A DNA stretch of 64,000 nucleotides from Lachnospiraceae bacterium (GCA_016281555.1 JAEEIV010000067.1:1-64000); one strand, 5' to 3'. Positions 27,168 to 36,398 are shown, numbered from the stretch's first letter. Program-made: numbers and translations. The notes: generated by a model not told the origin, from the letters alone.

Positions 27168-28646
27168 ATGAAAAGGCACAGGAAGTTTGAAAAATACGGA
27201 GCACGGGCGGTCTTCACAGCCGCCTTGCTGTGTTTTTTGCTGACGTGGGCGGCCTGCAAGGGCCCGGAGAACTCCGGAACGGACGAGGAAAGCATTCCTT
27301 CGGAAACGGGATCCTCCGTGACGGAAGGAACGGAAGCTTATTCCGAAGAGACGGTCACGGAATCCGCATATTCCGGTCCGGTCCCGGTGATCAGGGCGGT
27401 GTCTCCGGAAGGGGAGATCGACGTCGTGCCTCAAAAAGCGCGGAAATACATCGATCTCGCGTCGGAGGCGTATGCTTCCTCGGACCTGTCGGCAACGGTC
27501 CGGATCAAGGGCGAGGCGTTTGATGAGATCTCGCCGGTCCGCTTTTACTGGACGGTCGAAAACCCCGGCGAAGTGAATGAGATCGAAGAGTACGAACTCA
27601 TGCTGTCTGAGTCGGAGGACTTTTCCGATCCCGTCGTGCGGCCGTGCACGCATTACGTTCCCGGAGCGGAAACGGAGACGGAGTCCTTATACAATCTGAA
27701 AACCGGAACGACCTATTACTGGAAGATCCGTGCATTGCTGCCGGACGGAACGTATCACGACGGAGAAACGAAATCGTTCACGACGAAAGCGGGTCCCCGG
27801 ATCTTATACATTCCGGGCGTGAAGAACGCGCGGGACGCCGGCGGCTGGTCGAATGCGGGAAAAGGAACGCTTCCGCAGGGACTGGTCTACCGCAGCGCGA
27901 AACTGGAGGAAGCTGACGCGTCCGGCGTCCGGATCATGACGGAAGAACTCGGCATCCGGACGGAGATCGACCTCAGGGATCCGAAAAGCGAGGAGGTCCT
28001 GACGAGTCTGGATCCGGAACGGGTGAACGTCCTGAATATTCCAGGGTACTCCTATACGTCGTTCCTTTCGAAGACGACGCAGGCGGGGGAGGCGATCCGC
28101 GTCTTCTCCGATCCGGATTCCTATCCGATCCTCGTGCATTGCGCAGGCGGCGCGGACCGGACCGGCGCGCTGATGTACGTTTTGAAGGCGTATGCCGGCT
28201 GTCCGGAGACGGAACTGCTCATGGACTATGAACTTACCACATACCGCTTCGTGACCGGATACGTGACGGAAGACCACAACTTCGATTTTCCTGCGTTTTA
28301 TGCGGCATTTCAGAAACTGACGGGCAAGACTCCCGCGGAAAAGGCGGAGACGTTCTTATTGATGACGGGGATCAGCGTGATGGAGGCATCGAACGTGAAG
28401 GCACTCCTTACCGGAACCGGAGCGGTCTTTCAGGATCCGCCGAAATCCAGAGTCCGCGCGATCGACGGCAAGATCACGTTCTCGATCGATCAAAGAAACG
28501 CAGGAACCGTGGCATCGGTACAAAAGGGCGAAGAAAAACTCCCCTTCACCTATGAAGAAGGGGAGCTTACGGTTTCCGTTTCCGGCAGCGGAGACGGTGT
28601 CATCGTCTTCGAAGACGGCAGCGAACTCAAGTTCAACTGGAGATGA
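27168..28646 (+). CDS. Lipoprotein with tyrosine-phosphatase-like domain
   Basis: 492 residues. A signal peptide ends in LLTWAACK, so Cys30 is a plausible lipid-modified residue, though W at -3 is not ideal. A Ser/Glu/Thr-rich spacer is followed by a fibronectin-like domain (about 80-200) and a phosphatase domain with VPGVKNARDAGG-type entry motif and the P-loop HCAGGADRTG (HCx5R, Cys about 325), typical of the Y_phosphatase3/IphP group. A short C-terminal beta domain ends the protein. It likely acts outside the membrane on phosphoproteins or phospholipid/inositol phosphates; the substrate is unknown. It begins 17 bases after prfA. Confidence 0.8.
   Translation: MKRHRKFEKYGARAVFTAALLCFLLTWAACKGPENSGTDEESIPSETGSSVTEGTEAYSEETVTESAYSGPVPVIRAVSPEGEIDVVPQKARKYIDLASEAYASSDLSATVRIKGEAFDEISPVRFYWTVENPGEVNEIEEYELMLSESEDFSDPVVRPCTHYVPGAETETESLYNLKTGTTYYWKIRALLPDGTYHDGETKSFTTKAGPRILYIPGVKNARDAGGWSNAGKGTLPQGLVYRSAKLEEADASGVRIMTEELGIRTEIDLRDPKSEEVLTSLDPERVNVLNIPGYSYTSFLSKTTQAGEAIRVFSDPDSYPILVHCAGGADRTGALMYVLKAYAGCPETELLMDYELTTYRFVTGYVTEDHNFDFPAFYAAFQKLTGKTPAEKAETFLLMTGISVMEASNVKALLTGTGAVFQDPPKSRVRAIDGKITFSIDQRNAGTVASVQKGEEKLPFTYEEGELTVSVSGSGDGVIVFEDGSELKFNWR
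28534..28565 (-). terminator. Terminator of the mgsA-like gene, embedded in the convergent lipoprotein gene
   Basis: On the minus strand CTCCCCTTC / GAAGGGGAG (9 bp) is followed by TTTTTC. It lies about 80 bases inside the 3' end of the plus-strand lipoprotein coding sequence, where it encodes part of KLPFTYEEGEL. Confidence 0.85.
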
Positions 28647-29066
28647 TCAGTTCGTTTTTCCGGCGGCCTTCATTTCCTCGCGCCAGTCGAGGTCGCCCCG
28701 CTGCAATGACATGATCAGGCATTCCGCGGTCGGAATGTTCGTGGCGACCGGGATCGAGCAAAGGTCCGAGAGACGGATGAGGAAATTGTGATCCGCGGCT
28801 TCCCGGAACGTTTCGAGGCTCACTTTTTCAAACGAAATGAGCAGGTCGACGTCATTGTTCAGAATGGCAGACTCAAGCTGCTTGTCACCGCCCAATCCCC
28901 CGGCGAGAAGATTCTTCACCGGAAGTCCCGTGGCGAGACGGATGTGCTCCGCCGTCGCTTCGGTCGCGATGAGACGGTAATTGGCCAGAATATGCTTGTA
29001 GGCGATGCAGAAGTTTTCGAGCAGCGACTTTTTTTCGTTATCCGCATGGAGTGCAATGGTCAGCAT
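28647..29066 (-). CDS. Methylglyoxal synthase-like protein with altered active site
   Basis: 139 residues with the whole MgsA fold pattern: IAL start, GGLGGDKQ loop, IPVATN motif and the LDWRE tail of clostridial MgsA. Aligned from memory to E. coli MgsA, Asp71 (GGD), Asp101 and Lys23 are kept. His19 is Asp, Asp20 is Asn, His98 is Glu, and the phosphate loop TGTTG is TEATA. Loss of both catalytic histidines argues against normal conversion of dihydroxyacetone phosphate to methylglyoxal. It may be a sensor or an enzyme with another role. GAGGT precedes the ATG; a TATAAT (29088-29093) lies just upstream. It shares no spacer with the convergent lipoprotein gene. Confidence 0.75.
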   Translation of the reverse strand: MLTIALHADNEKKSLLENFCIAYKHILANYRLIATEATAEHIRLATGLPVKNLLAGGLGGDKQLESAILNNDVDLLISFEKVSLETFREAADHNFLIRLSDLCSIPVATNIPTAECLIMSLQRGDLDWREEMKAAGKTN

Positions 29067-29106
29067 TTCATTTACCTCATTAAAGCCATTATATCACCTA
29101 ACGGGG

Positions 29107-29135
29107 AAAAACGGAAGAGTGAAATCCGTCTTTTT
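29107..29135. terminator. Short bidirectional terminator between the mgsA-like and ABC-F genes
   Basis: ACGGA (29111-29115) / TCCGT (29125-29129), flanked by AAAAA on the left and CTTTTT on the right. The minus-strand T run would end the ABC-F transcript. The stem is only 5 bp, so it is weaker than the others. Confidence 0.5.
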
Positions 29136-31054
29136 CAGGAGGGTTCGCCGCTTTCAATGAGTTCTTCCCAGGCCTGATAGCAGGCGTCCGATGCTTCTTC
29201 CTTCATTTTTCGCTCGGTGAGAAGTTCGTTCAGTCTCGAAGCGTCCGTCGCGATCAGAGGATCCGCCATCTGAAGATCGATTTCCCGGATCTCTTCCGAA
29301 AGCCGGTTCAGCGTTTCTTCACATTCCCGGATCTGCTTTTCGCGTCGTCTTATCTTCGTTTCCTGTTCTTTCCTAAGAAGCCGCGCTTCCTTTTCCTTCG
29401 AAACGGCCGCAGCGTCCGCCGGGCCGGCCTTCGGCGTCAGCTTTTCCCGGAAGCCGTCGCGTTTTTCCAGGTAATAGTCGTAATTCCCGTCGTAGTCGAT
29501 CAGCGTTTCGTGATACAGTTCCAGAATGCGGTCCGCGATCTTGTTGATGAAGTAGCGGTCGTGCGAAATGGCAATGACCGTCCCTTCGTACGCCTTCAGC
29601 GCGTCCTCCAGCACTTCCTTGCCCGCCATGTCGAGGTGGTTCGTCGGCTCGTCGAGGAGCAGCAGGTTCGCGTCGTTCAGCATGAGCTTCGCGAGCGAGA
29701 CGCGGCCGCGTTCTCCGCCGGAGAGTTCACTGATCCTTTTGAAAACGTCGTCGCCGGTAAAGAGAAAGAGCGCGAGGTGGGAGCGGATCGCGGTATTGTC
29801 CATCATGGGGTGCTCGTCGTGCAGTTCGTCGAACACCGTCTTTTCCGGGTGCAGAACGGCATGCGCCTGATCGAAATAGCCGACCTCGACGTTCGTTCCG
29901 AACCGGATCTCACCGGTGTCCGGCGCCGATTCGCCGACGAGAAGCTTGAACAGCGTGGTCTTGCCCGTGCCGTTGTCGCCGATGAGGCAGATCTTCTCGC
30001 CCCGCTTCACTTCGAAGGAGAGATCACTGAAAAGACAGCGTTCTCCGAAGGATTTCTTGAGATCCCGGACCGTGAGCACGTCATTGCCGGACCGTGAGGA
30101 CGGCGTAAAACAAAAATGCATGCTCCTGTTTTCCGTGAACGGTTTTTCCGCCGGCCCGAGTTTGTCGAGCAGCTTGACGCGGCTTTCCGCACGCTTGATG
30201 GATTTTTCGCGGTTGAAGGAGCGCAGTTTGTCAATGACTTCCTGTTGGTGTTCGATTTCCTTCAGTTTCCCTTCGTACGCGCTTTGTTCGGCGGCCTGCA
30301 GTTGTTTTTTCTTTTCGGCAAACGCCGTGTAATTCCCGGTGTAGGTGCGGGTATTGCCGTTTTCCAGGTCGATCACCTTCGTCACGGTCCGGTCGAGGAA
30401 ATACCGGTCGTGGGAAATCGTGAGCACCGCGCCCGGATAGGAGGCGAGCACGCTTTCCAAAAAGCGGATCCCGGAAATGTCGAGGTGGTTCGTCGGCTCG
30501 TCGAGGAGGAGAAACTCCGGCTGTTCCACGAGAAGTTTCGCCAGGGAAAGCCGCGTTTTCTCGCCGCCGGAAAGCTTAGAGACGGGTTTGTCGAAATCGT
30601 TCTCGGAGAAACCGAGTCCTTTTAAGATCCCGGTGATCTCGCTCCGGACGGCATAGCCGTTCAGTTTTTCGAATTCAAAAAGCAGCGCTTCGTGACGCTT
30701 CAAGAGAGGAGCCGGATCTTCGTGCGCCCCGGTCAGGGCGCCTTCGATCTTCCGCATTTCCTGTTCGAGCGCCATCACGTGATCTTTCGAACGCATCGCT
30801 TCGAGGTAGACCGTCAGGTCGGAATCGAGATCGATGACCTGCTTAAGGTAACCGAGGCGCGCGTCTTTCGCGAAGACGAATTCTCCGCCGTCCGGCGTTA
30901 ACTCCCCGGCAATGATCCGGAACAAAGTCGTCTTGCCCGCGCCGTTCACACCGACCAGCGCGGCCTTTTCCTTTTCTTCGATCCGAAACGAAGCGTCCTT
31001 GATCAGGTTTTCGTCCAGAAACGACTTCCGGACGTGACTCATCTGAAAGATCAT
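29135..31054 (-). CDS. ABC-F family ATPase
   Basis: Ribosome-associated ATPase with two ABC domains and no membrane part: Walker A GVNGAGKT and GDNGTGKT, signatures LSGGEKTRLSLA and LSGGERGRVSLA, and the LLLDEPTNHLD box in each half. A P-site-tRNA-interacting type linker lies between them, and a charged coiled coil (about 560-639) closes the protein. The layout matches the Uup/YdiF-like group; resistance members cannot be separated by eye. The ATG at 31054 follows GGAGGG, giving 639 residues; the longer track start is upstream of the promoter -10. Confidence 0.93.
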   Translation of the reverse strand: MIFQMSHVRKSFLDENLIKDASFRIEEKEKAALVGVNGAGKTTLFRIIAGELTPDGGEFVFAKDARLGYLKQVIDLDSDLTVYLEAMRSKDHVMALEQEMRKIEGALTGAHEDPAPLLKRHEALLFEFEKLNGYAVRSEITGILKGLGFSENDFDKPVSKLSGGEKTRLSLAKLLVEQPEFLLLDEPTNHLDISGIRFLESVLASYPGAVLTISHDRYFLDRTVTKVIDLENGNTRTYTGNYTAFAEKKKQLQAAEQSAYEGKLKEIEHQQEVIDKLRSFNREKSIKRAESRVKLLDKLGPAEKPFTENRSMHFCFTPSSRSGNDVLTVRDLKKSFGERCLFSDLSFEVKRGEKICLIGDNGTGKTTLFKLLVGESAPDTGEIRFGTNVEVGYFDQAHAVLHPEKTVFDELHDEHPMMDNTAIRSHLALFLFTGDDVFKRISELSGGERGRVSLAKLMLNDANLLLLDEPTNHLDMAGKEVLEDALKAYEGTVIAISHDRYFINKIADRILELYHETLIDYDGNYDYYLEKRDGFREKLTPKAGPADAAAVSKEKEARLLRKEQETKIRRREKQIRECEETLNRLSEEIREIDLQMADPLIATDASRLNELLTERKMKEEASDACYQAWEELIESGEPS

Positions 31055-31073
31055 GATGTCCCTCCGAAAAAGC

Positions 31074-31102
31074 ATTATAAACGATAAAGCGCTCTTTGAC
31101 AA
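31074..31102 (-). promoter_or_regulatory. Promoter of the ABC-F gene
   Basis: On the minus strand TTGTCA (31097-31102), 17 bases, TATAAT (31074-31079), leaving a leader of about 12 bases with GGAGGG. Confidence 0.8.
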
Positions 31103-31120
31103 CCGTGAAGGAGTGACGGT

Positions 31121-31138
31121 CTGTGAAACATTTGACAA
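31121..31138. promoter_or_regulatory. Rex operator
   Basis: CTGTGAA-ACAT-TTGACAA fits the Rex consensus TTGTGAAnnnnTTCACAA at all but two of the 14 defined positions. Its right arm coincides with the rex -35 box, so bound Rex would block its own promoter. Confidence 0.8.
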
Positions 31139-31160
31139 TATCCCTTTATTTGTGTAAAAT
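31132..31160 (+). promoter_or_regulatory. Promoter of the rex operon
   Basis: TTGACA (31132-31137), 17 bases, TAAAAT (31155-31160). A TATAAT at 31163-31168 is 25 bases from this -35 and is less likely to be used. Confidence 0.75.
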
Positions 31161-31212
31161 ACTATAATAACCGCGAAATGTTCGCGTCAGTTTTGAACGG
31201 AGTGAGAAGGCA

Positions 31213-31866
31213 TTGAACGATATTTCCGTATCCAAAGAGGTGATCCGCCGTCTTCCGCGGTATTACCGGTATCTCGAAGAGCTGAAAGGGGAGGGCGTGA
31301 CGCGCATCTCTTCCCGGGAGCTTTCCGACAGGATGCGTGTGACCGATTCGCAGATCCGGCAGGACCTGAACTGTTTCGGCGGGTTCGGCAGGACCGGGTA
31401 CGGATACAACGTCGAGGAACTCTACGAGGAGATCGGAAAGATCCTCGGCCTGGACCGGATCAAGCACATCATTCTCATCGGTGCGGGGCATCTCGGACAG
31501 GCGCTTGCGAATTACACGAATTACCGGAGAAGGGGCTTCTGCATCGAGGCGATCTTTGACCGCGATCCCGAGAAGATCGGGATGAAGGTCTACGGGATCG
31601 AAGTGCAGGATATTGCCGGACTCGAGGCGTATCTTTCGACGCATGAGGCGGACATTGCCACGATCACGATCCCAAAGGAAGAGGCCAGAATCGTCGCGAA
31701 GCGGCTGGTTTCCTGCGGGATCAAGGCCATCTGGAATTTCGCGCATACGGACTTGGAACTTCCGGAAGACGTCGTGGTGGAGAACGTGCACCTTTCGGAG
31801 AGCCTCATGAGTCTTTCGTACAAGGCGAAGGAACAGCGGAAAAAGCGGGAGGAGAGCGGGCAATGA
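31213..31866 (+). CDS. rex: Redox-sensing transcriptional repressor Rex
   Basis: Dimeric repressor that leaves DNA when NADH rises, controlling fermentation and respiration genes. The winged helix (residues 1-75, with SSRELSDRMRVTDSQIRQDL and the FGGFGRTGYGY stretch) is followed by a Rossmann domain with IGAGHLGQAL (about 90). A swap helix and a Lys/Arg tail end the protein. 217 residues. The start is TTG at 31213 with GGAGTGAGAAGG upstream; no ATG or GTG fits. nadK overlaps by four bases. Confidence 0.95.
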   Translation: MNDISVSKEVIRRLPRYYRYLEELKGEGVTRISSRELSDRMRVTDSQIRQDLNCFGGFGRTGYGYNVEELYEEIGKILGLDRIKHIILIGAGHLGQALANYTNYRRRGFCIEAIFDRDPEKIGMKVYGIEVQDIAGLEAYLSTHEADIATITIPKEEARIVAKRLVSCGIKAIWNFAHTDLELPEDVVVENVHLSESLMSLSYKAKEQRKKREESGQ

Positions 31867-32642
31867 ACGAGAGATCATTTACCGTAACGGTCCGGCCTGA
31901 CGGGGCGTCGGAAACGGTGGCCGCATCTGTTAGGGAGGCATTGCTTCGTTCCGGTTATATGGAGGATGAGGACCGTCCGGGCACCGTCGTCGTGGTCGGC
32001 GGAGACGGGACCTTTATCTATGCGGTGCACCGCTACATGCATTGCCTGAACGACGTCCGGTTCATCGGCATCCATACGGGAACGCTCGGCTTTTATACGG
32101 ATTATCTCGATTCCGAAGCGGACGAGTTCCTGACCGACCTCCTGAAAGGCGATCTTCCGGTGGAGACCTATCCGGTGATGGAAGCGGAGGCGGGAACGGA
32201 GAAAGTGTACGCGATCAATGAGATCCGGATCGAGAATCCGTACCGGACCCAGAATTTCAGCGTGCTGCTCAACGACATCCCGCTGGAGTTCTTCCGCGGC
32301 ACCGGAGTCAACGTATGCACGCAGCTCGGCAGCACGGCATACAACCGGTCGCTTGGCGGCGCGATTCTGGAAAAGGGGCTGCCGCTCTTTGAAATGACGG
32401 AGATCGCAGGCCTGCATCACATTCATTCGCGTTCCTTAAACGTTCCGTTCGTCATGTCGGACGATACGGTGATCAGGCTGCAGTCCGATTCCTACGACCG
32501 GGCGATCCTCGGCGCCGACGCGGACGTCTTTGATCTGAAGGACGTGAAGGAGGTCGTGATCCGGAAGTCTCCCGAGAAAAAACTGCACATCCTCCGGGGG
32601 CGGAAGATCTCGTATTTCGACCGGCTTGCGCGGCTGACGTAA
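31863..32642 (+). CDS. nadK: NAD kinase
   Basis: Phosphorylates NAD to NADP. It has the family motifs GGDGTF (about residue 47), NEIRIEN (about 120) and GSTAYNRSLGGA (about 158). 259 residues, typical of the short bacterial form. The ATGA overlap with rex places NADP supply under the NADH sensor. No clear ribosome site other than the end of rex (GGAGAGCGGGCA). Confidence 0.93.
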   Translation: MNERSFTVTVRPDGASETVAASVREALLRSGYMEDEDRPGTVVVVGGDGTFIYAVHRYMHCLNDVRFIGIHTGTLGFYTDYLDSEADEFLTDLLKGDLPVETYPVMEAEAGTEKVYAINEIRIENPYRTQNFSVLLNDIPLEFFRGTGVNVCTQLGSTAYNRSLGGAILEKGLPLFEMTEIAGLHHIHSRSLNVPFVMSDDTVIRLQSDSYDRAILGADADVFDLKDVKEVVIRKSPEKKLHILRGRKISYFDRLARLT

Positions 32643-32670
32643 AGAAAACGAATTTGGAGTAAAAAAGTTT

Positions 32671-33429
32671 ATGAACAGATATTTTTTGGTTGATTTTGAA
32701 AACGTATCGGACGACGGTCTGAACGGCTTTAAGGAACTGACGGGCACGGATACGGTCATCGTCATGTATACGGACAAGGCCTGCAAGATCCGGGTGGAGT
32801 TCGTCGAGGCGCTGAACGCCAGGAAGACGCGTGCGTCCTTCCGGTTCATGAAAGTGGCGTCCGGCAATCAGGCGCTCGACATGCAGCTTGCGACGTTCCT
32901 CGGCAGCATGATCCCCGGGGAGGGAAACGGCACGGAGTACGTCATCGTCAGCAAGGACAAGGGTTACAATCACATCATCCAGTTCTGGAACAACCGGGAA
33001 CCGGAGATCCGGATCCGCTTGAAGAAGTCGATCCGGGACGCGCTCCACGAGAACGCGGAAGAGACCGAGGAAGCCGCACCGGCGCCGGCACCGGAGAAAA
33101 AACCGGCGGAGAAAAAGCCGGCGGCGAGACGGAAAACGGAAAAGAAGGAACCCGTGAAGAAGGCGGAAGAGGTCCGGACCGTGCCTGAGACGGCTGCAAA
33201 ACCGCAGGAGAGCGGAAAAGGCCAGGAAAAGACCCGCCTGAACGCGGCGGTCCAGCGGATCTTAAGCGACGCGAAATACGACACGGCGATCATTTCCTTC
33301 GTGGCCTCTCTGGCGGTGAAACTTCACGAGTCGGAGAATGCAAAGCGCGCTACGTATACCGGCATCATCAAGCAGTACGGACAGAAGGAAGGTTTGACGA
33401 TCTATAATCTGATCAAGAAGGAACTGTAA
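32671..33429 (+). CDS. PIN-like (NYN-type) nuclease domain protein
   Basis: 252 residues. The N-terminal 125 residues resemble the PIN-like fold: LVDFENV carries the first acidic site, [11 protein letters not shown] the second, and [10 protein letters not shown] the third. A long Ala/Pro/Lys/Glu linker (about 130-185) follows, then a conserved C-terminal helical domain (about 190-252). It is likely a metal-dependent RNA-processing enzyme. It is a stable member of the rex-nadK-lepA segment here, 28 bases after nadK. A specific target is not evident. Confidence 0.7.
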   Translation: MNRYFLVDFENVSDDGLNGFKELTGTDTVIVMYTDKACKIRVEFVEALNARKTRASFRFMKVASGNQALDMQLATFLGSMIPGEGNGTEYVIVSKDKGYNHIIQFWNNREPEIRIRLKKSIRDALHENAEETEEAAPAPAPEKKPAEKKPAARRKTEKKEPVKKAEEVRTVPETAAKPQESGKGQEKTRLNAAVQRILSDAKYDTAIISFVASLAVKLHESENAKRATYTGIIKQYGQKEGLTIYNLIKKEL

Positions 33430-33440
33430 GGCGGAAACAG

Positions 33441-35255
33441 ATGGGGAAAGACCTCAGCAAAATCAGAAATTTCTGCATCATTGCGCACATCGATCACGGC
33501 AAATCGACGCTGGCGGACCGGATCATTGAAAGGACCGGACTGCTGACGTCCCGTGAAATGCAGGCGCAGGTGCTCGACAATATGGATCTCGAGCGGGAAC
33601 GGGGCATCACGATCAAGGCGCAGACCGTCCGGACCGTGTATCACGCGAAGGACGGCAATGAATACGTCTTCAACCTCATCGATACCCCCGGTCACGTCGA
33701 TTTCAACTATGAGGTCAGCCGTTCGCTCGCTGCCTGCGACGGAGCGATCCTCGTCGTGGACGCTTCCCAGGGCATCGAGGCCCAGACGCTCGCGAACGTG
33801 TATCTGGCGCTGGACCACGACCTGGAGGTCTTTCCGGTCATCAATAAGATCGACCTGCCGTCCGCGGATCCCGAGGGCGTCGCGCACGAGATCGAGGACG
33901 TCATCGGCATCGAGGCAATGGACTGCCCGAAGATCTCCGCGAAGACCGGACTGAACATTGACGACGTTTTGGAAGCCGTCGTGGAAAAGATCCCCTGCCC
34001 GAAGGGCGACGACGAAGCGCCGCTGTCCGCACTGATTTTCGATTCCCTGTACGATTCTTATAAAGGCGTCATCGTATTCATCCGCGTCATGGACGGCACG
34101 ATCAAGCCCGGCATGCGGATCCGCATGATGGCGACCGGCGCGGCGTTTGACGTCGTGGAGACCGGCTATTTCGGCGCCGGGCAATTCATCCCCGACCCGG
34201 AAGGGCTTTCGGCCGGCATGGTCGGCTATTTTACCGCGTCGATCAAGAACGTGCAGAACACGAGAGTCGGCGACACGGTGACGGAAGACCGGCGGCCGGT
34301 TTCGAAACCGCTTCCCGGCTACAAGGCCGTGCAGCCGATGGTGTTTTCGGGGCTGTATCCCGCGGACGGCGCGCATTACGACGATTTGAAGGATGCATTG
34401 GAAAAACTGAAGCTGAACGACGCTTCGCTCTTTTACGAGCCGGAGACGTCGGTCGCACTGGGCTTCGGATTCCGCTGCGGATTTTTAGGGCTTCTGCACT
34501 TGGAGATCATCGAGGAACGGCTGGAACGGGAGTACAATCTCGACCTCGTGACGACGGCGCCCTCCGTCGTCTACCGGATCCATAAGACCGACGGCGCGAC
34601 GGTCGAACTCACGAATCCGACGAACATGCCGGATCCGTCGGAGATCGACTACATGGAAGAACCGGTCGTGGCCGCCGAGATCATCGTGACGAGCGAGTTC
34701 ATCGGAAACATCATGGATCTTTGCCAGGAGCGGCGCGGGAATTACAAGAGCATCGAATACATCGAGGCGAAGCGGGCCTTGCTCAAATATGAACTGCCGC
34801 TGAACGAGATCATATACGATTTCTACGACGCGCTGAAGAGCCGTTCCCGCGGCTACGCCTCGTTCGACTACGAACTGGCGGGCTATCAGAAATCCGAGCT
34901 CGTGAAGCTGGACATCCTCGTGAATCACGAGGAGATCGACGCCCTGTCGTTCATCGTGTTTGCGGGCAGCGCCTACGAGCGCGGCAGGAAAATGTGCGAG
35001 AAATTGAAGGCGGAGATCCCGAGGCACCTGTTTGAGATCCCGATCCAGGCCGCGATCGGGTCGAAGATCATTGCGAGAGAAACCGTGAAGGCAGTCCGGA
35101 AGGACGTGCTTGCGAAGTGCTACGGCGGCGACATCACGCGGAAAAAGAAGCTCCTTGAGAAGCAGAAGGAAGGCAAGAAGAGGATGCGGACCTTCGGTAA
35201 CGTGGAGATCCCGCAGAGCGCCTTCATGTCGGTGCTGAAACTCGACGACGAGTGA
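33441..35255 (+). CDS. lepA: Elongation factor 4 (LepA)
   Basis: Ribosomal GTPase that acts in initiation/back-translocation. G1 is AHIDHGKST (about residue 13), G3 DTPGHVD and G4 [13 protein letters not shown]-like domains II, III and V follow, ending in the LepA-specific C-terminal domain with [21 protein letters not shown]. 604 residues. It is followed by hemW seven bases later, a very common gene pair. Confidence 0.97.
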   Translation: MGKDLSKIRNFCIIAHIDHGKSTLADRIIERTGLLTSREMQAQVLDNMDLERERGITIKAQTVRTVYHAKDGNEYVFNLIDTPGHVDFNYEVSRSLAACDGAILVVDASQGIEAQTLANVYLALDHDLEVFPVINKIDLPSADPEGVAHEIEDVIGIEAMDCPKISAKTGLNIDDVLEAVVEKIPCPKGDDEAPLSALIFDSLYDSYKGVIVFIRVMDGTIKPGMRIRMMATGAAFDVVETGYFGAGQFIPDPEGLSAGMVGYFTASIKNVQNTRVGDTVTEDRRPVSKPLPGYKAVQPMVFSGLYPADGAHYDDLKDALEKLKLNDASLFYEPETSVALGFGFRCGFLGLLHLEIIEERLEREYNLDLVTTAPSVVYRIHKTDGATVELTNPTNMPDPSEIDYMEEPVVAAEIIVTSEFIGNIMDLCQERRGNYKSIEYIEAKRALLKYELPLNEIIYDFYDALKSRSRGYASFDYELAGYQKSELVKLDILVNHEEIDALSFIVFAGSAYERGRKMCEKLKAEIPRHLFEIPIQAAIGSKIIARETVKAVRKDVLAKCYGGDITRKKKLLEKQKEGKKRMRTFGNVEIPQSAFMSVLKLDDE

Positions 35256-35261
35256 AGTGAG

Positions 35262-36392
35262 ATGGAAGAGCTCGAACTTTACGTGCACGTCCCGTTTTGC
35301 GTAAAAAAATGCCGGTACTGCGATTTCTATTCGGGACCGGCTTCCAAGGAAGTGCAGGAAGCCTATATCGAAACGCTGCTGGAAGAGATCCGGTCCTGTC
35401 CGTTCGGGCAAAACGAAAACGAGCGGGTGGTCAGCGTCTACTTCGGCGGAGGCACGCCCTCGATCCTGCCGGAAGAAGCATTGATCAAAGTGCTCTCCGG
35501 GCTCCGGGAACAGTTCCGGTTTGACGAAAACCCCGAGATCACGGTGGAGTGCAACCCCGGGACCGTTGCCCTGAAAAAACTGAAGGCGTACCGGGAAGCC
35601 GGCGTGAACCGGCTGTCGTTCGGCCTGCAGTCCGTCAGGAACGACGTCCTGAAAACGATCGGACGGATCCACACCTATGAGGAATTCCTGGAGAGCTTTC
35701 ATGCCGCGCGCGGGGCGGGGTTCACCAACCTCAGCGTTGACCTCATCCAGGGCCTCCCCGGAGATACCCCGGAAACCTTTCAAAACGGCCTGAAAACCGT
35801 TCTCGCCCTTCGCCCCGAACATCTTTCCGTCTATTCCCTGATCCTCGAGGAAAACACCGAATTTTACGCCTTGCACGAGGCCGGAAAACTGCTTCTTCCC
35901 ACGGAAGAGGAGGAGCGGGAGATGGCGCACGCTGCGGTACGGATTCTCGAAGACGCCGGATACGGGCAGTATGAGATCTCGAATTTCGCCCTCCCGGGAT
36001 TCCGCTCGGTCCACAATACGGGCTATTGGACGGGGGTGCCGTATCTCGGGTTCGGAAGCGCGGCCGCCTCGTTTTACGGCGGAAAACGGTTCCGGAACGC
36101 CCTGTCGCTGCAGTATCTGGACCTCCCGTATGAGGAAACGGAAGAACTGTCGGAAGAAGACCGGATGAACGAGTTCATGATGCTCGGACTCCGGATGAAC
36201 GACGGCGTTTCAGACCGTGCGTTCCGTGAAAAGTTCGGACGGTCCTTTTATGAATTCAAAGGCAGCAGTCTCAGGAAACTGACAGAAGAAGGGCTTCTGG
36301 AAAGCATAAAAAAACCGGACGGCAATGATACCGTCCGGCTGACTTCCTATGGCAGGGATCTCGCAAATTACGCGTTCCGGGAATTCGTCTGA
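35262..36392 (+). CDS. hemW: Radical SAM heme chaperone HemW
   Basis: Coproporphyrinogen oxidase-like protein now regarded as a heme-insertion chaperone. The radical SAM cluster motif is CVKKCRYCDFY (residues 13-23), followed by VYFGGGTPS and the GLQS motif. The HemN-specific N-terminal Cys pattern is absent and the C-terminal HemW domain is present. 376 residues. The final 30 codons contain the terminator of the convergent penicillin-binding protein gene. Confidence 0.93.
   Translation: MEELELYVHVPFCVKKCRYCDFYSGPASKEVQEAYIETLLEEIRSCPFGQNENERVVSVYFGGGTPSILPEEALIKVLSGLREQFRFDENPEITVECNPGTVALKKLKAYREAGVNRLSFGLQSVRNDVLKTIGRIHTYEEFLESFHAARGAGFTNLSVDLIQGLPGDTPETFQNGLKTVLALRPEHLSVYSLILEENTEFYALHEAGKLLLPTEEEEREMAHAAVRILEDAGYGQYEISNFALPGFRSVHNTGYWTGVPYLGFGSAAASFYGGKRFRNALSLQYLDLPYEETEELSEEDRMNEFMMLGLRMNDGVSDRAFREKFGRSFYEFKGSSLRKLTEEGLLESIKKPDGNDTVRLTSYGRDLANYAFREFV
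36308..36338 (-). terminator. Terminator of the penicillin-binding protein gene, embedded in hemW
   Basis: On the minus strand CCGGACGG / CCGTCCGG (8 bp, loop of 8) is followed by TTTTTTT. It lies 60-90 bases inside the hemW coding sequence, as codons for KKPDGNDTVR. Confidence 0.93.
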
Positions 36393-36398
36393 TACCGG

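Noticed and set aside
31163-31168. TATAAT as the rex -10
   Set aside because: It is 25 bases from TTGACA; TAAAAT at 31155 has the correct 17-base spacing.
34485-36014. 509-residue minus-strand ORF opposite lepA/hemW
   Set aside because: Shadow ORF spanning two confident genes in antisense; composition is Arg/His/Asp-rich with no recognisable domain.
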